Below are positions 1 to 11,700 of a stretch of 41,559 bases of DNA, piece by piece. The translations under genes and the position numbers were made by a program. The notes under the pieces were generated by a model. That model was given only the letters and a program-made list of their open reading frames with translations. It had not been told where the DNA came from and did not search any database. How positions within the stretch are numbered: position 1 is the first letter of the stretch; each line of letters begins with the position of its first letter. The DNA is from Arsenophonus sp046530935 (GTDB taxonomy: Bacteria; Pseudomonadota; Gammaproteobacteria; Enterobacterales; Enterobacteriaceae): positions 1 to 41,559 of the forward strand of contig JBHEQW010000011.1 of assembly GCA_046530935.1 (NCBI GenBank), given 5' to 3'.

Positions 1-285
1 TTATGCATAAATATTAACACGATCACGTAATTCTTTGCCAGGCTTGAAATGAGGAACATGTTTTCCTTTTAAATTAACTTTATCACCAGTTTTTGGATTG
101 CGGCCGAGGCGAGGTGCGCGGTAATGAAGAGAAAAACTGCCAAATCCTCTGATCTCAATACGTTCTCCCTTAGAAAGGGTCATTGCCATATGATCAAAGA
201 TTTCTTTCACAGCTTCTTCAATAATTTTTGCTGGTATATGAGCTAATTGGTTAACAAGTCTTTCAATTAATTCAGATCTAGTCAT
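1..285 (-). CDS. ihfB: Integration host factor subunit beta
   Basis: This 94-residue protein is the beta subunit of IHF, the heterodimeric DNA-bending protein of the nucleoid used in replication, site-specific recombination and transcription. It has the normal family length. The signature GFGSFSLHYRAPRLGRNPKTG, shown here only in part (GFGSFSLHYRAPR, about residues 47-59), and the C-terminal VPHFKPGKELRD are nearly the same as in E. coli. The ATG at 283-285 has a GAGGTG-type ribosome site a few bases upstream, which supports this start. It lies 66 bp downstream of rpsA on the same strand, the usual enterobacterial order, so it may be read through from rpsA. A weak 5-bp hairpin (320-334) sits in the gap. 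The partner subunit IhfA is not in this window. Confidence 0.97.
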   Translation of the reverse strand: MTRSELIERLVNQLAHIPAKIIEEAVKEIFDHMAMTLSKGERIEIRGFGSFSLHYRAPRLGRNPKTGDKVNLKGKHVPHFKPGKELRDRVNIYA

Positions 286-351
286 GGTAGCACCTCAACA
301 GTAAACACTTACGGACGGAGCAACAAAAAGTTGCCCACTATAATTACTTAA

Positions 352-2037
352 TTATTCGCCTTTTGCTGCTTTGAACGCTTCGGCCATAGCATTATTTGCA
401 AGATTGGTATCTTCATGCTTGTTCATAGAAGTAATGGCATCTTTTTTATCTGATTCATCGTCTTTAGCACGAACAGATAATGTAATGATACGATTTTTAC
501 GATCAATACCAGTATATTTAGCTTCAACTGTATCGCCAACATTCAATATTTGAGTAGTGTCTTCTAAACGATCATGTAAAACTTCAGATGCACGTAACTG
601 ACCTTTAACACCGCCAGTTAACTCAATAGTTGCTCCTTTCGCATCAACAGATGCTACTTTACCTGTAACAATAATACCTTTTTTATGAGCAGATAGATAA
701 TTATTAAATGGATCTTCCGCTAACTGTTTAATACCTAAAGAAATACGTTCACGTTCAGCATCAACTTGCAATACAACAGCAGAAATTTCATCGCCTTTCT
801 TGTATTCACGAACAGCTTCTTCACCTGCAATATCCCAAGAAATATCAGACAAATGTACTAAACCATCAATACCACCTTCTAACCCAATAAAGATACCAAA
901 ATCAGTAATAGATTTTATCTTACCTTCTACCCGATCATTCTTATTATGCGTTTCTGAAAATTGCTCCCATGGATTTGCTTTACATTGTTTCAAGCCTAAT
1001 GAGATACGACGACGCTCTTCGTCAATATCCAGAACCATAACTTCAACAACATCACCAATATTAACAACTTTAGATGGATGGATATTTTTATTAGTCCAAT
1101 CCATTTCAGAAACGTGCACTAAACCTTCAACACCTTCCTTAATTTCAACAAAACAACCATAATCAGTAAAATTAGTAACTCGCCCTATCATCTTAGTGCC
1201 TTCTGGATAACGTTTAGCAATAGCTATCCATGGATCTTCTCCAAGCTGCTTCAAGCCTAAAGAAACTCGTGTACGATCACGATCAAACTTCAATACTTTA
1301 ATATTGATTTCATCACCAACATTAACAATTTCATTTGGATGTTTAACACGTTTCCAAGCCATGTCAGTAATGTGTAATAAGCCATCAACGCCCCCTAGAT
1401 CAATGAATGCACCATAGTCAGTTAAATTCTTAACAATACCTTTAACTTCTATGCCTTCCTGCAAGTTTTCAAGTAATTGATCACGTTCTGCACTACTTTC
1501 AGACTCAATAACAGCACGCCGAGAAACAACAACGTTATTACGTTTTTGATCCAATTTGATAACTTTGAACTCAAGCTCTTTTCCTTCCAAGTGAGTTGTG
1601 TCACGAACTGGGCGAACATCAACCAATGAACCTGGTAAAAATGCACGAATTCCTTTTAATTCTACCGTGAAACCACCTTTTACTTTACCATTAATAATAC
1701 CAATAACTATTTCGTCACCTTCATGGGCTTGTTCTAGCATCAGCCAAGCTTCATGACGTTTTGCTTTTTCGCGAGATAGTATGGTTTCACCAAAACCATC
1801 TTCTAATGCATCTAAAGCAACATCGATTTCATCACCAACCTGAATTTCTAACTCATCAGCACCACCTTGTACATTTTTAAATTGTTCTACTGGGATCGCT
1901 GATTCCGATTTCAGACCAGCATCAACTAATACGATATCTTTGTCAATAGCAACAACAACACCTCGAACAATAGCACCTGGACGGGTTTCGATACTCTGTA
2001 AAGACTCTTCAAAGAGTTGAGCAAAAGATTCTGTCAT
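352..2037 (-). CDS. rpsA: 30S ribosomal protein S1
   Basis: Protein S1 (561 residues) recruits mRNA to the 30S subunit and is essential for most translation initiation in gammaproteobacteria. Six S1/OB-type repeats can be followed along the chain, with repeated patterns such as GGVDGLLHITDMAWKR, VEGLVHVSEMDWTNK and GGIDGLVHLSDISW. It is four residues longer than the E. coli protein (557), because of a short insertion (GGAD) after about residue 56. The region upstream of the ATG has only a weak GAAG-like ribosome site in A/T-rich DNA, as known for autoregulated rpsA leaders. It lies between cmk and ihfB, all on the minus strand. No damage is visible. Confidence 0.98.
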   Translation of the reverse strand: MTESFAQLFEESLQSIETRPGAIVRGVVVAIDKDIVLVDAGLKSESAIPVEQFKNVQGGADELEIQVGDEIDVALDALEDGFGETILSREKAKRHEAWLMLEQAHEGDEIVIGIINGKVKGGFTVELKGIRAFLPGSLVDVRPVRDTTHLEGKELEFKVIKLDQKRNNVVVSRRAVIESESSAERDQLLENLQEGIEVKGIVKNLTDYGAFIDLGGVDGLLHITDMAWKRVKHPNEIVNVGDEINIKVLKFDRDRTRVSLGLKQLGEDPWIAIAKRYPEGTKMIGRVTNFTDYGCFVEIKEGVEGLVHVSEMDWTNKNIHPSKVVNIGDVVEVMVLDIDEERRRISLGLKQCKANPWEQFSETHNKNDRVEGKIKSITDFGIFIGLEGGIDGLVHLSDISWDIAGEEAVREYKKGDEISAVVLQVDAERERISLGIKQLAEDPFNNYLSAHKKGIIVTGKVASVDAKGATIELTGGVKGQLRASEVLHDRLEDTTQILNVGDTVEAKYTGIDRKNRIITLSVRAKDDESDKKDAITSMNKHEDTNLANNAMAEAFKAAKGE

Positions 2038-2208
2038 AGTAAGATCTTCAAAATTTTAATTTTAACTGGCATTCAACATACTACCAAATTGGGTTATTTT
2101 ACATACCTCGCAACACTACTTGTTACAAAGCTTTACTTAACTAAACACTAAATTAGCTACATCAAGTAGCTGTATTAACTTATTTATATGTCTATACTGG
2201 GTATAGTA

Positions 2209-2892
2209 TTACATATTATATTTGTTTTTTTTCATATAAGCAAGTGCCTGCTCGATGACCACTTGAATAGATAATTTTGTAGAATCCAGGATTAAAGCAT
2301 CTTTTGCAGGTACTAATGGTGAAATCAGCCTATTACGATCACGATAATCACGACTTTTAATATCAGTTAAAAGATCTATTACTTTAACATCAAAACCATT
2401 TTTCTGCAACTGTTGCATCCGTCTACGAGCACGCTCTTCAGGTGTGGCATCAAGAAAAATCTTTATCGGTGCATCTGGAAAAACCACTGTTCCCATATCA
2501 CGCCCATCAGCAATTAAACCAGGTTTAGTGCGAAATACCCTTTGGCGATTCAATAATGCTTCTCTAACGCGAGGAAAAGTTGCGCTAAGAGATGCAGTAT
2601 TGGCAACAAGTTCGCTACGAATTTTGTTACTAACATCCTCACCTTCAAGAATAACAGATAATTCTTTTTCTCTTAGTTGAAAACGAACATCAAGATTAGC
2701 TGCTAATGGAATTAATCCTTCTTCAGACTTAATATCAACATGATGATGTATTGCTGCTAAAGCTAGCATACGGTAAATAGCACCAGAATCAAGTAACTGC
2801 CAACCAAGTTTGTTTGCCAATGCATGACATAATGTACTTTTACCTGAACCACTTGGACCATCAACTGTGATAACTGGTGGTAATAGCACCAT
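2209..2892 (-). CDS. cmk: Cytidylate kinase (CMP/dCMP kinase)
   Basis: Cmk phosphorylates CMP and dCMP with ATP and so recycles cytidine nucleotides in the cytoplasm. The 227-residue length equals the E. coli enzyme. The P-loop GPSGSGKST is at residues 12-20. Further family signatures are LLDSGAIYR, GLIADGRDMGTVVFPDA and the CMP-binding RDYRDRNR near the C terminus. The ATG at 2890-2892 is preceded by a strong AGGAGG ribosome site about six bases away, which fixes the start. The downstream gene on the same strand is rpsA, 171 bp away, as in E. coli. The genes usually upstream (ycaL, aroA) are not recognisable: decayed IS DNA starts about 170 bp away. Confidence 0.97.
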   Translation of the reverse strand: MVLLPPVITVDGPSGSGKSTLCHALANKLGWQLLDSGAIYRMLALAAIHHHVDIKSEEGLIPLAANLDVRFQLREKELSVILEGEDVSNKIRSELVANTASLSATFPRVREALLNRQRVFRTKPGLIADGRDMGTVVFPDAPIKIFLDATPEERARRRMQQLQKNGFDVKVIDLLTDIKSRDYRDRNRLISPLVPAKDALILDSTKLSIQVVIEQALAYMKKNKYNM

Positions 2893-3063
2893 TACACTCC
2901 TCCTTTTTGATAGGATTAGATTTTTAGCAAATATTTGCTATCAAGAAAATATGTATCCTAAAACTTATACTTAATTCATTCTATTAATGAAAATAAACAG
3001 ACCTTTAGATTAAATTTATCTCTACAGGTGCATAATAGTCATCGTTCAGTATTATGCTAAGCC
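2893..3063. other. Short non-coding gap upstream of cmk
   Basis: This A/T-rich stretch holds the cmk ribosome site and presumably its promoter. I could not pick out a convincing -35/-10 pair, nor any trace of the neighbours expected from E. coli synteny. Confidence 0.4.
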
Positions 3064-3563
3064 TTTAGTCCAGAATCAGTATATAGACAATCGATATACA
3101 CCACTATTCATTGCAATATGGCTACTAAAGGATATATTTTTAAGATCAAAATATCATGATGACAAAAATACCTAATCAGTCAGCTACAACACATAAAATT
3201 AGAGCTGCTATTCAGACAAGCAAAGAGCCTACGCTTACCTTAGGTTAAGCGTTATAGAATATCCAAACTTACCGTTGCTAAATGGCAAAAATAAGATAAT
3301 GTTGATGATCAGAGCTATATTACCATCGGTTGCCAACGATGCTTTCTCGCCAGCTCAAGAGAAACGCTAGTTGTTTTTCTGCAAAAAACATTTTTCCATC
3401 CTCCTTGGCTGGAGATAACTGTTTACGTAGGCAAACAAAGTAGAAAAAATTACGTAAAATAAGGAAGGAAGCACTAAAGCCAAAGCATAAAACGTTTAAA
3501 AGCTACAAACCGAATTATCCGCATATAGATATTAAATATCTTCTGCAAATGCTAAATGAAACT
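3064..3563 (+). mobile_element. IS481-family element, 5' fragment (dead)
   Basis: The fragment begins with a terminal sequence (TTTAGTCCAGAATCAGTATA) resembling the left ends of the other IS481 copies at 24613, 28234, 36441 and 40404. In translation it gives the N-terminal helix-turn-helix of an IS481-type transposase (THKIRAAIQTSKEPTLTL, then TVAKWQKRDN with errors) and, after a deletion, HIDIKYLLQMLNET, the start of the DDE catalytic region. Stops and frameshifts are present throughout. It ends where the IS256 copy at 3564 begins, so it was probably truncated by that element; I did not find the missing 3' half beyond 4965. Confidence 0.72.
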
Positions 3564-4965
3564 TAAGTTATGATTATTTCTTGTGTATTGCATTTTTGAT
3601 ATGGTTACCTATTCTAATTTCATGCATGATTTCAACAACAGAAAGATGATATAACATTAAAAAATGAACCATATATATGCATCCACAAAACCACATACTA
3701 TCTCTGATTCTTTGCATGAACTAATCCGTAATGCTGGCAGGCAACTAATACCAACTACCGTTGAGGCTAAACTCGAAGTCATACTGCGATAATATGCTGA
3801 ACTAAACCTTTTCAATTGGTGGTTATGCCATGTTATCAATAACGGTTATTTTCTAGAGCAAACTCTATAACATAACTGCTATTATGATTAAATACCATAA
3901 GGTCAGAAGATTGCATGGCAACTGAATATGCTTTTTAACATCTCATTGTTCCAGCCTTATCTAAAGCGTTAAAAAGCCTCGAAGAGTTGCTATCATACCT
4001 ATGCCTGCACAAGGCATATTTCTATCACTAATTTTACAATGCTTGGAACGCTTATTGCTAAAAAGACACATACTCTCTCTGACGATTACATCAGCAGATG
4101 GAATCAGGAATGGCTTGAAGACCACATGTAATAGTGTACTGATTGCATGATTTAAGAAAGACGAGTTATTTTTATTTCTAGGCTAATTGCATATACAGTC
4201 CTGTAAGTCAAAATAATCTCAACTTTATCTCCTAATCATTATCGGAATCATTGAATGTGGATCTAAGGAGCTCCCTTACGATCTGAGATGCTTATTTAAG
4301 ATTTAAAAGCGCGAAGTGCGATAAATTTCTCAATATAGACTGTGATGGCATGGTTTAACTATATCTCACAATTTTTCTATGACTGATGTAGCACTTAATT
4401 TTTTTGAAATGCAAAGGCAAAAGATATTCCTTGAGATCCAATACCAACCTTGTTGGGTACACAAAACAGATAATGTGGATGCCTTCACTCTACAAAGGCA
4501 TGCAACAAAAAGTTAATGATGAGCTGTGGTGAATGTTTTGCTACCAAAGATCCGTGATGCCTCTAATAAAGCCATTAATGTTTTATTGAAAATGTTTTCA
4601 GAAACTATCTCGAAGAGATAAAGAATCTGAAGAAAGATTGAGAAGAACTGCTGACATTCTACGACATCCTCTATCAGCACACTCGGCATCAATAAGAACC
4701 GCGAATCCAATTAAATCATCTTTTACGGCAGTGGGCTATACCAACTAGAGAAGAAGCATGTAGTTCTAAAAAACAATTCTTTCAATGGTATTTAATCTGC
4801 TCCAAAAAACTGAAAAAGATACAGTCTAAAGAGCTGTAAGTTACATTTACCATAGTGTAACAACTAATATACAATTTAATGATTGTAGAACAGATTTACA
4901 AACCATCAAAGCGTAGCGTACCTAGCCACCTTGACCATCATCATATACCAAATTTGCTAATAACT
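3564..4965 (+). mobile_element. IS256-family element (dead copy 1 of 6)
   Basis: This is about 1.4 kb, the same span as four other copies in the window. The right end carries the inverted repeat AAATTTGCTAATAACT (4949-4964), shared with the copies ending at 21840 and 31904 and, inverted, at 16950 and 35001. The 3' half translates to traces of the transposase mutator domain: a YQPCWVHKT-like peptide (family RCWVHKT) and RDASNKAINVLLKMFS. The end resembles IS256 C termini. Every frame is broken, so it cannot encode active transposase. It sits directly in or against an IS481 fragment. Confidence 0.75.
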
Positions 4966-6784
4966 TCATGTCAATCATTCTCAGTATCTTATGTTATACT
5001 GAAAAAATTAATAATTTTCACTGCAAAATAGCAATAAAAATTTTTAGTTCCAGTCTTAATAAGACATTACTCGCACATCAAAGTGATAAACCTAAAATCA
5101 GCAACCAACCTATTACTGTTGCTTTAAGTTGAATGTTAATCATATCAATATCAACTGTTTGCAAATTTTTCTTTAAGCACATCGGTTAGCTTAGTTTCTC
5201 TTAGCAAATAATCAATATACAACACCAAGCTGGTGTTGTTCTCAGCAAAGTAAAACGCGGCGTTTAGCCATGTTGACAAACGCTCTGATATACACTTAGC
5301 AACTATCAACATTTTGACTAACCAACAGGTTTATAATTTTTTTAGACGACTTTTCCGTTTAATGTCAGCCTCAATAACATAAGGTAGTTGTGCTATTTAC
5401 TTATTTATTGTAAGCATTGTAAGCATTGGGATAATCATTACAGTTTAGTATTTGTAATTTTCACTTTTGAAGTTTACAACATTCCAGCCGCCATCTCATT
5501 ATGGTGTGGTAAAGTGGTAATATTACCATATTTAATCTATGTACTAGTCCTTATATATATCTTACGTTTTTTGCAGAATCTAATTAGTGCAACTGATTAT
5601 AGTTCAGATTAATTATTAATTAATAGTTTATTATTAATTATCTCATTAATAATACGCGCAGGAAACAGGTTCAACAAACATAACATTACAAGAACTTCCT
5701 GTTGAAGTATTAATTGTACGGAAATTTAGCGTATAAAACCTCTTGTAATTTTAATCGCTTGTAAGACATCATTTATTTCTAGTTTTGCAAATTTGAATTG
5801 ATTAGAAAAAAATTGGTAGCTGCCCCAACTATAGCTTTATCAACTTAAAAACGCTTTTGAAAACCTTTCAGTTCGCCAAGTACATTCATCTCTGATTTCA
5901 AGTTGAATACAATACTAGAAGCTGTACTATCAGTCTTTCTACATTATTCGCATTTTGATGTAATGTGCAAACAGTTTAGCAAACTACTAAATTACTAGAC
6001 AAATTTAGACTACCAATTTATTTACTGATCTCAGTTGTAGTAAAATTTTTATCTGTTTCCTAACTTAAATACTATACCTAGAAACTGATTCAACCAGTGG
6101 CTTAGGGGTCGCTATCAAGAATGGAGCTCATATTTTTCAAGTTTTTTTAAATGCTCCATCTCCTGGCTGCCGTAGAATGCATTACGGTTTCTGCGGAATA
6201 TACGTATTTGCTACAACAACAAAAGTCAGGAAATATGCTGCCATCAATAATTCTTTCTCTTGCACTACCAACACCAACCATTATAATTTTTACCATAATT
6301 AATATATGAATTGGCTTAGTAAATGGATACTCTATCGTAAAGTTTGATGGCATCTTGTAGCTATTGAACAATTTTATTCTAATTTTCCAATCATTAATTC
6401 TTCATAATGTTTCAGATTTAATCTTGCATCTTCTAACGCATCATTTTTTTCTCGGCTAAAAATATTACCAATATAATTAAAATCTACAATCGCAGATAGA
6501 GATCAACATCTTGCTATTAGCAAGCAGCAACAAAATATATTGCATTACTGAACAAATATATTGCATTACTGGAATTGAAAAAAACTTTGTCAAAACGCTA
6601 CAACAAGAATTTGAGCACTACCTAATTTGAGCACTACATAACCTAATAGCAATAGAACAAAACTTACCTGAATTAAATAGATGATTGCTTTTTAACCACT
6701 TAACGCCATCGGCAAAAAATAACAGTTGAGCCTGACGAGATAACAAGTATAATAGAGCTGTTTTCCATAATCATTTCACTCAAT
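4966..6784. other. Non-coding desert with one gene-like remnant
   Basis: There is no intact ORF of note. On the minus strand 5151-5289 reads as a clean C-terminus-like peptide (WLNAAFYFAENNTSLVLYI then RETKLTDVLKEKFANS and a stop) with normal amino-acid texture. On the minus strand 6365-6500 reads FSREKNDALEDARLNLKHY followed by EELMIGKLE and a stop, which vaguely recalls the third motif of DEDD exonucleases. I cannot name either. Several short tandem duplications occur here (5408-5425, 6531-6573, 6608-6639). Confidence 0.3.
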
Positions 6785-6866
6785 GCCGGAGTGGCGAAAT
6801 TGGTAGACGCAGTTGATTCAAAATCAACCGCCTTCGGGCGTGCCGGTTCGAGTCTGGCCTTCGGCA
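6785..6866 (+). tRNA. leuX: tRNA-Leu, anticodon CAA
   Basis: This is a class II tRNA with a 7-bp acceptor stem (GCCGGAG with CTTCGGC, including one G-U pair), D-arm TGGCGAAATTGGTAGACGCA, anticodon stem GTTGA/TCAAC around loop TTCAAAA (anticodon CAA, reading UUG), a long variable arm CGCC-TTCG-GGCG, and a T-arm with loop TTCGAGT. It is very similar to E. coli leuX. After the discriminator A the sequence is CACCA rather than CCA, so the CCA tail is probably added by enzyme or produced after trimming. It is an isolated intact gene in a long gene-free stretch. Confidence 0.95.
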
Positions 6867-7389
6867 CACCATAAAAGATTAATAGATATTAGATGATGTC
6901 TTTTTATTGCTTGAAATTCTACTATCAGCCAAACTCTTCTTGTTTCTTTAATCAATCCTTATCAATCTACTTTAACCGATACCAAGCTCTTGGTGAGTAT
7001 ATGTCTTACTTCTAACATATTTGTATACTGCTATGTTGAGAAAGGTTCTTGCTTTATTAGTGGAGAAAATTCTAGCCAGGTCTGGCTATATTTTAATTGT
7101 TCTGGTTTCAACCAATCATCTTCATGGCAAATAATTCAGCAACTAAAATTATACATCATACCATGTAATCTATTCACCCATCTTTTTAATCAACTGATAT
7201 AAATTCCACATTTTAAATGTGGAATTTCTTACAAATAAGTTCTTTGATTACTGAATTTTATTCAGTGATGGTAATTAATTTTATCTTTACTGGTAAATCT
7301 TTCGTATCATTATTTATCTCTATCCAAAATCTATATCCAAAAAAGAATTAACTCTTTATTGATGATTAGCTCAAGAAAATGGCTAACAT
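6867..7389. other. Gene-free stretch with a near-perfect palindrome
   Basis: Nothing coding is recognisable. Positions 7201-7227 form a 13-bp inverted repeat (AAATTCCACATTT, one base, AAATGTGGAATTT). It could fold as a hairpin in RNA of either strand. There is no following T-run that would mark a rho-independent terminator on the plus strand. Confidence 0.4.
7201..7227. repeat. 27-bp palindrome
   Basis: The two 13-base arms are exact reverse complements with a single central T. It lies about 330 bp downstream of tRNA-Leu, so a role in ending that transcript is possible but unproven. Confidence 0.6.
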
Positions 7390-8075
7390 ACTCTACATTA
7401 AACTTTTGACCGTAGTACACTAATAGTGTAAGCGGGGTACGTACATACTACGCTACTTCAGTGAAATTCACAATCTGAGTACTGTTTTTATACTATGTGA
7501 TATGTTTTTTCAAAATTCATCCAAATGGATCGAAATAAATCCACTAAAAAGCGCAAACTGGATAAATCAGAAAGACAACACATGAGGTGACAGTGGTTTT
7601 ACATCATTGTTTTACATCATTACTATGACTACTTGGAACTAAGCAAATACCAACATAAACCACTAATACAGAAATAGAGGATATGGTGCTATATTAACCA
7701 TATTCTTGCGAGGCATTTTAAATGCCTACGTTACCCATGGTTTATTGGTTTATTGTTGAATTGGTAAACGAGGCATGCTATTAGCGAAGGTGTATAAAAG
7801 ACTGTAGATGATTGCTATCCTAAAAACCAGAAAAACCTAGATTAAGATTTATGATGAAGAGATTACTGTTAAGAGATCCGTATAAATGCATTCTGCATGT
7901 CGATAGGCTACTTTTTATCGAGACTAATCTTGGCAGCAACCAGGCAACGGAATTGTTCTCAAAAAGAATGCATAAAATGAAAAAACAATGGGTATTAATG
8001 GTTAAAACTACTATGGTTAGTGTCTCTGAAATTAGCGAATTAAGTCAACTAATACATACTTTTATAAAATTTTAA
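7390..8075 (+). repeat. Unidentified dispersed repeat, copy 1
   Basis: Two parts of this stretch match other places in the window: about 7430-7570 resembles 37350-37500, and 7790-8000 resembles 39040-39240 (shared strings include AAAACCAGAAAAACCTAG and GGCTACTTTTTATCGA). The longest open frame (7851-8075, 74 codons) gives DPYKCILHVDRLLFIETNLG but matches no family I know. It is most likely another decayed mobile element, since the two blocks keep their order in both places. No terminal repeats were identified, so the limits are approximate. Confidence 0.45.
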
Positions 8076-8700
8076 CTTACAATAGATCCAAGTAAACCAC
8101 AATTCCATCTCTTTTTAGCAAAAAAATGGCGTTTTTTTATTTAAAGAGCGATTCAATTTTCTAACATCAAACAATAGATTATCTTTCTTGGCTAGATCAG
8201 ATCTAGCTTTTTGTTAACCAAATTAATGAGCCTCTATAAAGAGATAGTGATTTTTTATTTATTTTTTTAGTAGATTTAAACTCGAGCTTGACACCACTCT
8301 CTAAAACAATTATTAAGCGTAGATCGCGGCAGGCATCAATCTTCTCATGCCTGCTATAAAGCCATTCCATTCTTGAATAATTGCAATCTATGCGGAAATT
8401 TTTTTCCGTAACAGAAAACACTATTGTTCATGCATTTTTGTTTCTATACCTGATAACCTGTTATTTTTAATAATTAAAGAAGATTAACCTTTGTCTTAAA
8501 AAAGAAATATAAAAATATTTATATGTTTCTTTTTTAACTCTATCTCTACTTGCTAGAAATAACTTTGTATGCTAAATTTTTATAAATTGTTTTGCGTAAT
8601 CTAATTACACTTAGAAATAAATTTTTAAACAATAATTGCCACCTCCAATGATATTGTGGCTATGGTGCATCTAAAATGATTTATACTGCATCAGTTATCG
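8076..8700. other. Gene-free stretch with an A/T-rich hairpin
   Basis: No gene is recognised. Positions 8496-8537 form a long A/T inverted repeat (TTAAAAAAGAAATATAAA against TTTATATGTTTCTTTTTTAA, one bulge). Runs of T on both strands could let it act as a bidirectional terminator, but no adjacent gene supports that. Confidence 0.35.
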
Positions 8701-11700
8701 GTCCAAATTAACACATGAAGCCTAATTCAGTCAAAAATTTGCTTGATTGCCATTCTAAAAAACACGAACGTCTTATTGCTAAAATGATCAGTCTTGCTCC
8801 TGAAAAAACCTACTCAAGTAGGCAGCCTCATTGCAGTGAAGCATACTGATCATGTTTGTATCAAAAACTGAACTGATTAGGATCTCATAGTTACCTGTAA
8901 CAGGTATAAGCTTCTACGGCTAATACTGACTGAATAAGTGAGCAAACGCCTCTGAATTAATAGAATGCAAGTATCAAGAAACTAAATCTTACGAGTACAA
9001 TATTGATTGCTTATAACCTTGAAGACAAGTGCCACTATCCATCACCATCATCTTAAACAACTGATTATCATTACACCTGTAGATGATAGCCTCAAACAAA
9101 CAACCGCATCAAAAGTCAGGAAAGATCATGAAAAGCTTGGTAAGCTAGATATTTAGCGCAGTTTGCCATACCTTAGTTATTAATAAATTGCCCATATGAC
9201 TGATAAGCAGCAACAGATTATAGATGCACGCATGTCACTATACAGCATATCTTTATAGAATAATCCAACAACCGCGTTATAGCTATGTGCGCATGTACCT
9301 TCTGTTTTATAAGTGCAGTATGTAAAAAGTGCCGGCTGTAAGATGACATAACAGCAAGCAAACGCAGATGACAAATGAGAAGAAATAATCAGAACAGTTA
9401 ACTCAGTGAAATCACCCTTAATGGCACTATTAACTTGCCGACTATAAAAAAGCTACAAAGCCACAGCCACCAGAGCTGCTGATAGAGTTTGTAGCATTTA
9501 GAAGAGGCCAGTGAAGTATTGAGATCAAACCGGAATAAATCGCCTTGATTGCATGACTATCTAGCGCACTATCGCAAATCAAACTTGTGTCAACATGAAA
9601 GAAGCATATAGTTATTTTTACTCCGACTGGCAAAACAACGCTATACAGATAAGCCGGCTGATCCTGCTAACCCTAACTTTGCCTTCTTGCTTATGTTGTG
9701 TTATATGCGATGCAGACAGCCCAAAAACACGTTAAACAGCAAGGGCTAAAAAACTGATAGCGAATATCGCTAGCTGTAAGGGTTTTATCCGCTGAAACCA
9801 GAGATCCATCAACATGATAGTTAAATACATCTAAATTATAGACTAGGTTATCGCTGTATGAAGATGAAAATCCCAACTAGATCACTGACCACTGTAAACA
9901 GTTTTTGCAAGAAGTAGCATTGACTATCTATGGCAGCTGCCGTTATATTACAGGCTAGAGCTTATCGGTTTCCAATAACGTAATTGCAGTTACCAATGCA
10001 CTGCGTATGCATTACCACCTCTACGGCAAGCCATTTCTCTATTACTTGAATAACGGAAGGTGTCAAACTAATAACATACTTGATGCAGATATTACCTGTA
10101 TTTTACCATGCCTGAATATTAAATATCTGACAAGTATTTCCGGCAACCCGAAAGAGCAGGACATTGTCGAACAGCTGAATTGTATCTTGCCCATATACAT
10201 TGCCAGCCAATTTTCGCCTATCAGGGTACTAGCACTCTGATCAGGAACTATGGCGCAAGAAAAAAAAGCGCTTAAATCGGCGTTGAACGCCAAAGCAAAT
10301 AGTCATGCGATAGTAGTAATCCAGCGCGCCCCACATAAAAAACAGTTCGCAAGCTAGCATCCATAAGACATATAAATTGATAAAATCAATGGCTACTGTG
10401 GAATGGGACAACAACCGTTTTAGACAGTGAACTCCCTAAACGATCCAATAGGCAAGATTACAATATGCTTGAGATTTTCTCTTGTTGGAAACTTGGAAAC
10501 AATAATGGCTCGAGCCTGAAATGACTAATGCAGTTTATAAACAGCCAGATCTGTTTATACAGAAGACCAAACACACAGTCATTTATTCTAAAATACATTT
10601 CTTCAAGAATATTTACTATGCTAAAAATCTATCAGATGAGCATGGCCGAACAAAGTATTACTGAGTTACGATATTCACAATATCAGAAAAATTATCGTGA
10701 ATCGTAATGTAAGGCACTCATCTCTGCTAAGCGCCGTGAGACAATAAAATAATAAACACATAGCATTTTCGATAACTGTAGAATATTGCAACATGCAATA
10801 ACATATTAAAGAGATGTTGAAACGGTATGGAAAAAACAGGGCTTGCTGAAATAAAAAAATACACCAACATTGCAAGACAAAAAAGTAAATGACCTAATGA
10901 TTGCTAGCCAATATTTATCAGAAAGTAAGGAATGCTAGATTGAAGAGAGAAGTTAAAAAGAATAGAGCAACATCAATAAAAAAGCGGTGTTAGAGCTGGT
11001 TTGAGACATTATTGAAAATCATGCAGATTGTGATCCACGTGTTGTAAAAAATCATTTAATCGTCTAATCAAATGCCAAACAGAAGATAACATTCTTTTAA
11101 AGATATATCTATCATTACTAAAAAACGGCGCTTATCAAGCACCTGCAACAGTTAATCGATACGCCAAAGGTAAGAAATATGCAAATTATCCACAAAACTG
11201 GCCAATCGAGCGCAGTGATATCTAGCTTTATCAACCCAAGCTATAACGGCAACAATAAGCAGATTGAAATACTATTAGCCTGCTGATTCAGAGCTATTAT
11301 CATCAGAAAAAGACGTTGTATATGGCTGGATGCGGTTTGTAGAAATATACACTCTCAAGGAGATATGGGCTGTATTTCAGTTTGTTTAGTTATGGAATGT
11401 ATAAACGCAATTATAGTAGTGCCAGGAATCAAAATCTTTAGAGCGTTAGTGTTACCAAAATTTTAATACATGGATGCTAACGCTTCCCACTAGATACCCA
11501 CCTGCACACAAACCACACAAGCACACACCGAGAGGAGTGTATGCTGAGGCTGGCAGCTAGAACCATTATTGAACCTTAGCGATTCACTAAAATTAATATA
11601 CACCTGGCAAGCACTATTTTCTGGCAGATGACTGCCAACTCACTGACTGGTAATTATCGATATGATGTCTAACCATCTAGATATTAATAAGCTTGGAGCA

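Noticed and set aside
371..1162. Open frames on the plus strand and a second minus frame (1449-1646) within rpsA
   Set aside because: They overlap the intact S1 gene in other frames and have no family resemblance.
6840..6871. Possible attachment site at the 3' end of tRNA-Leu for an integrated element covering 8.7-16.9 kb
   Set aside because: I found no second copy of the tRNA 3' end in the window and no integrase remnant.
9610..9646. Walker-A-like peptide VIFTPTGKTTLY on the plus strand
   Set aside because: Isolated among stops, with no Walker B or other ATPase motif in order; too little to claim a secretion or conjugation ATPase.
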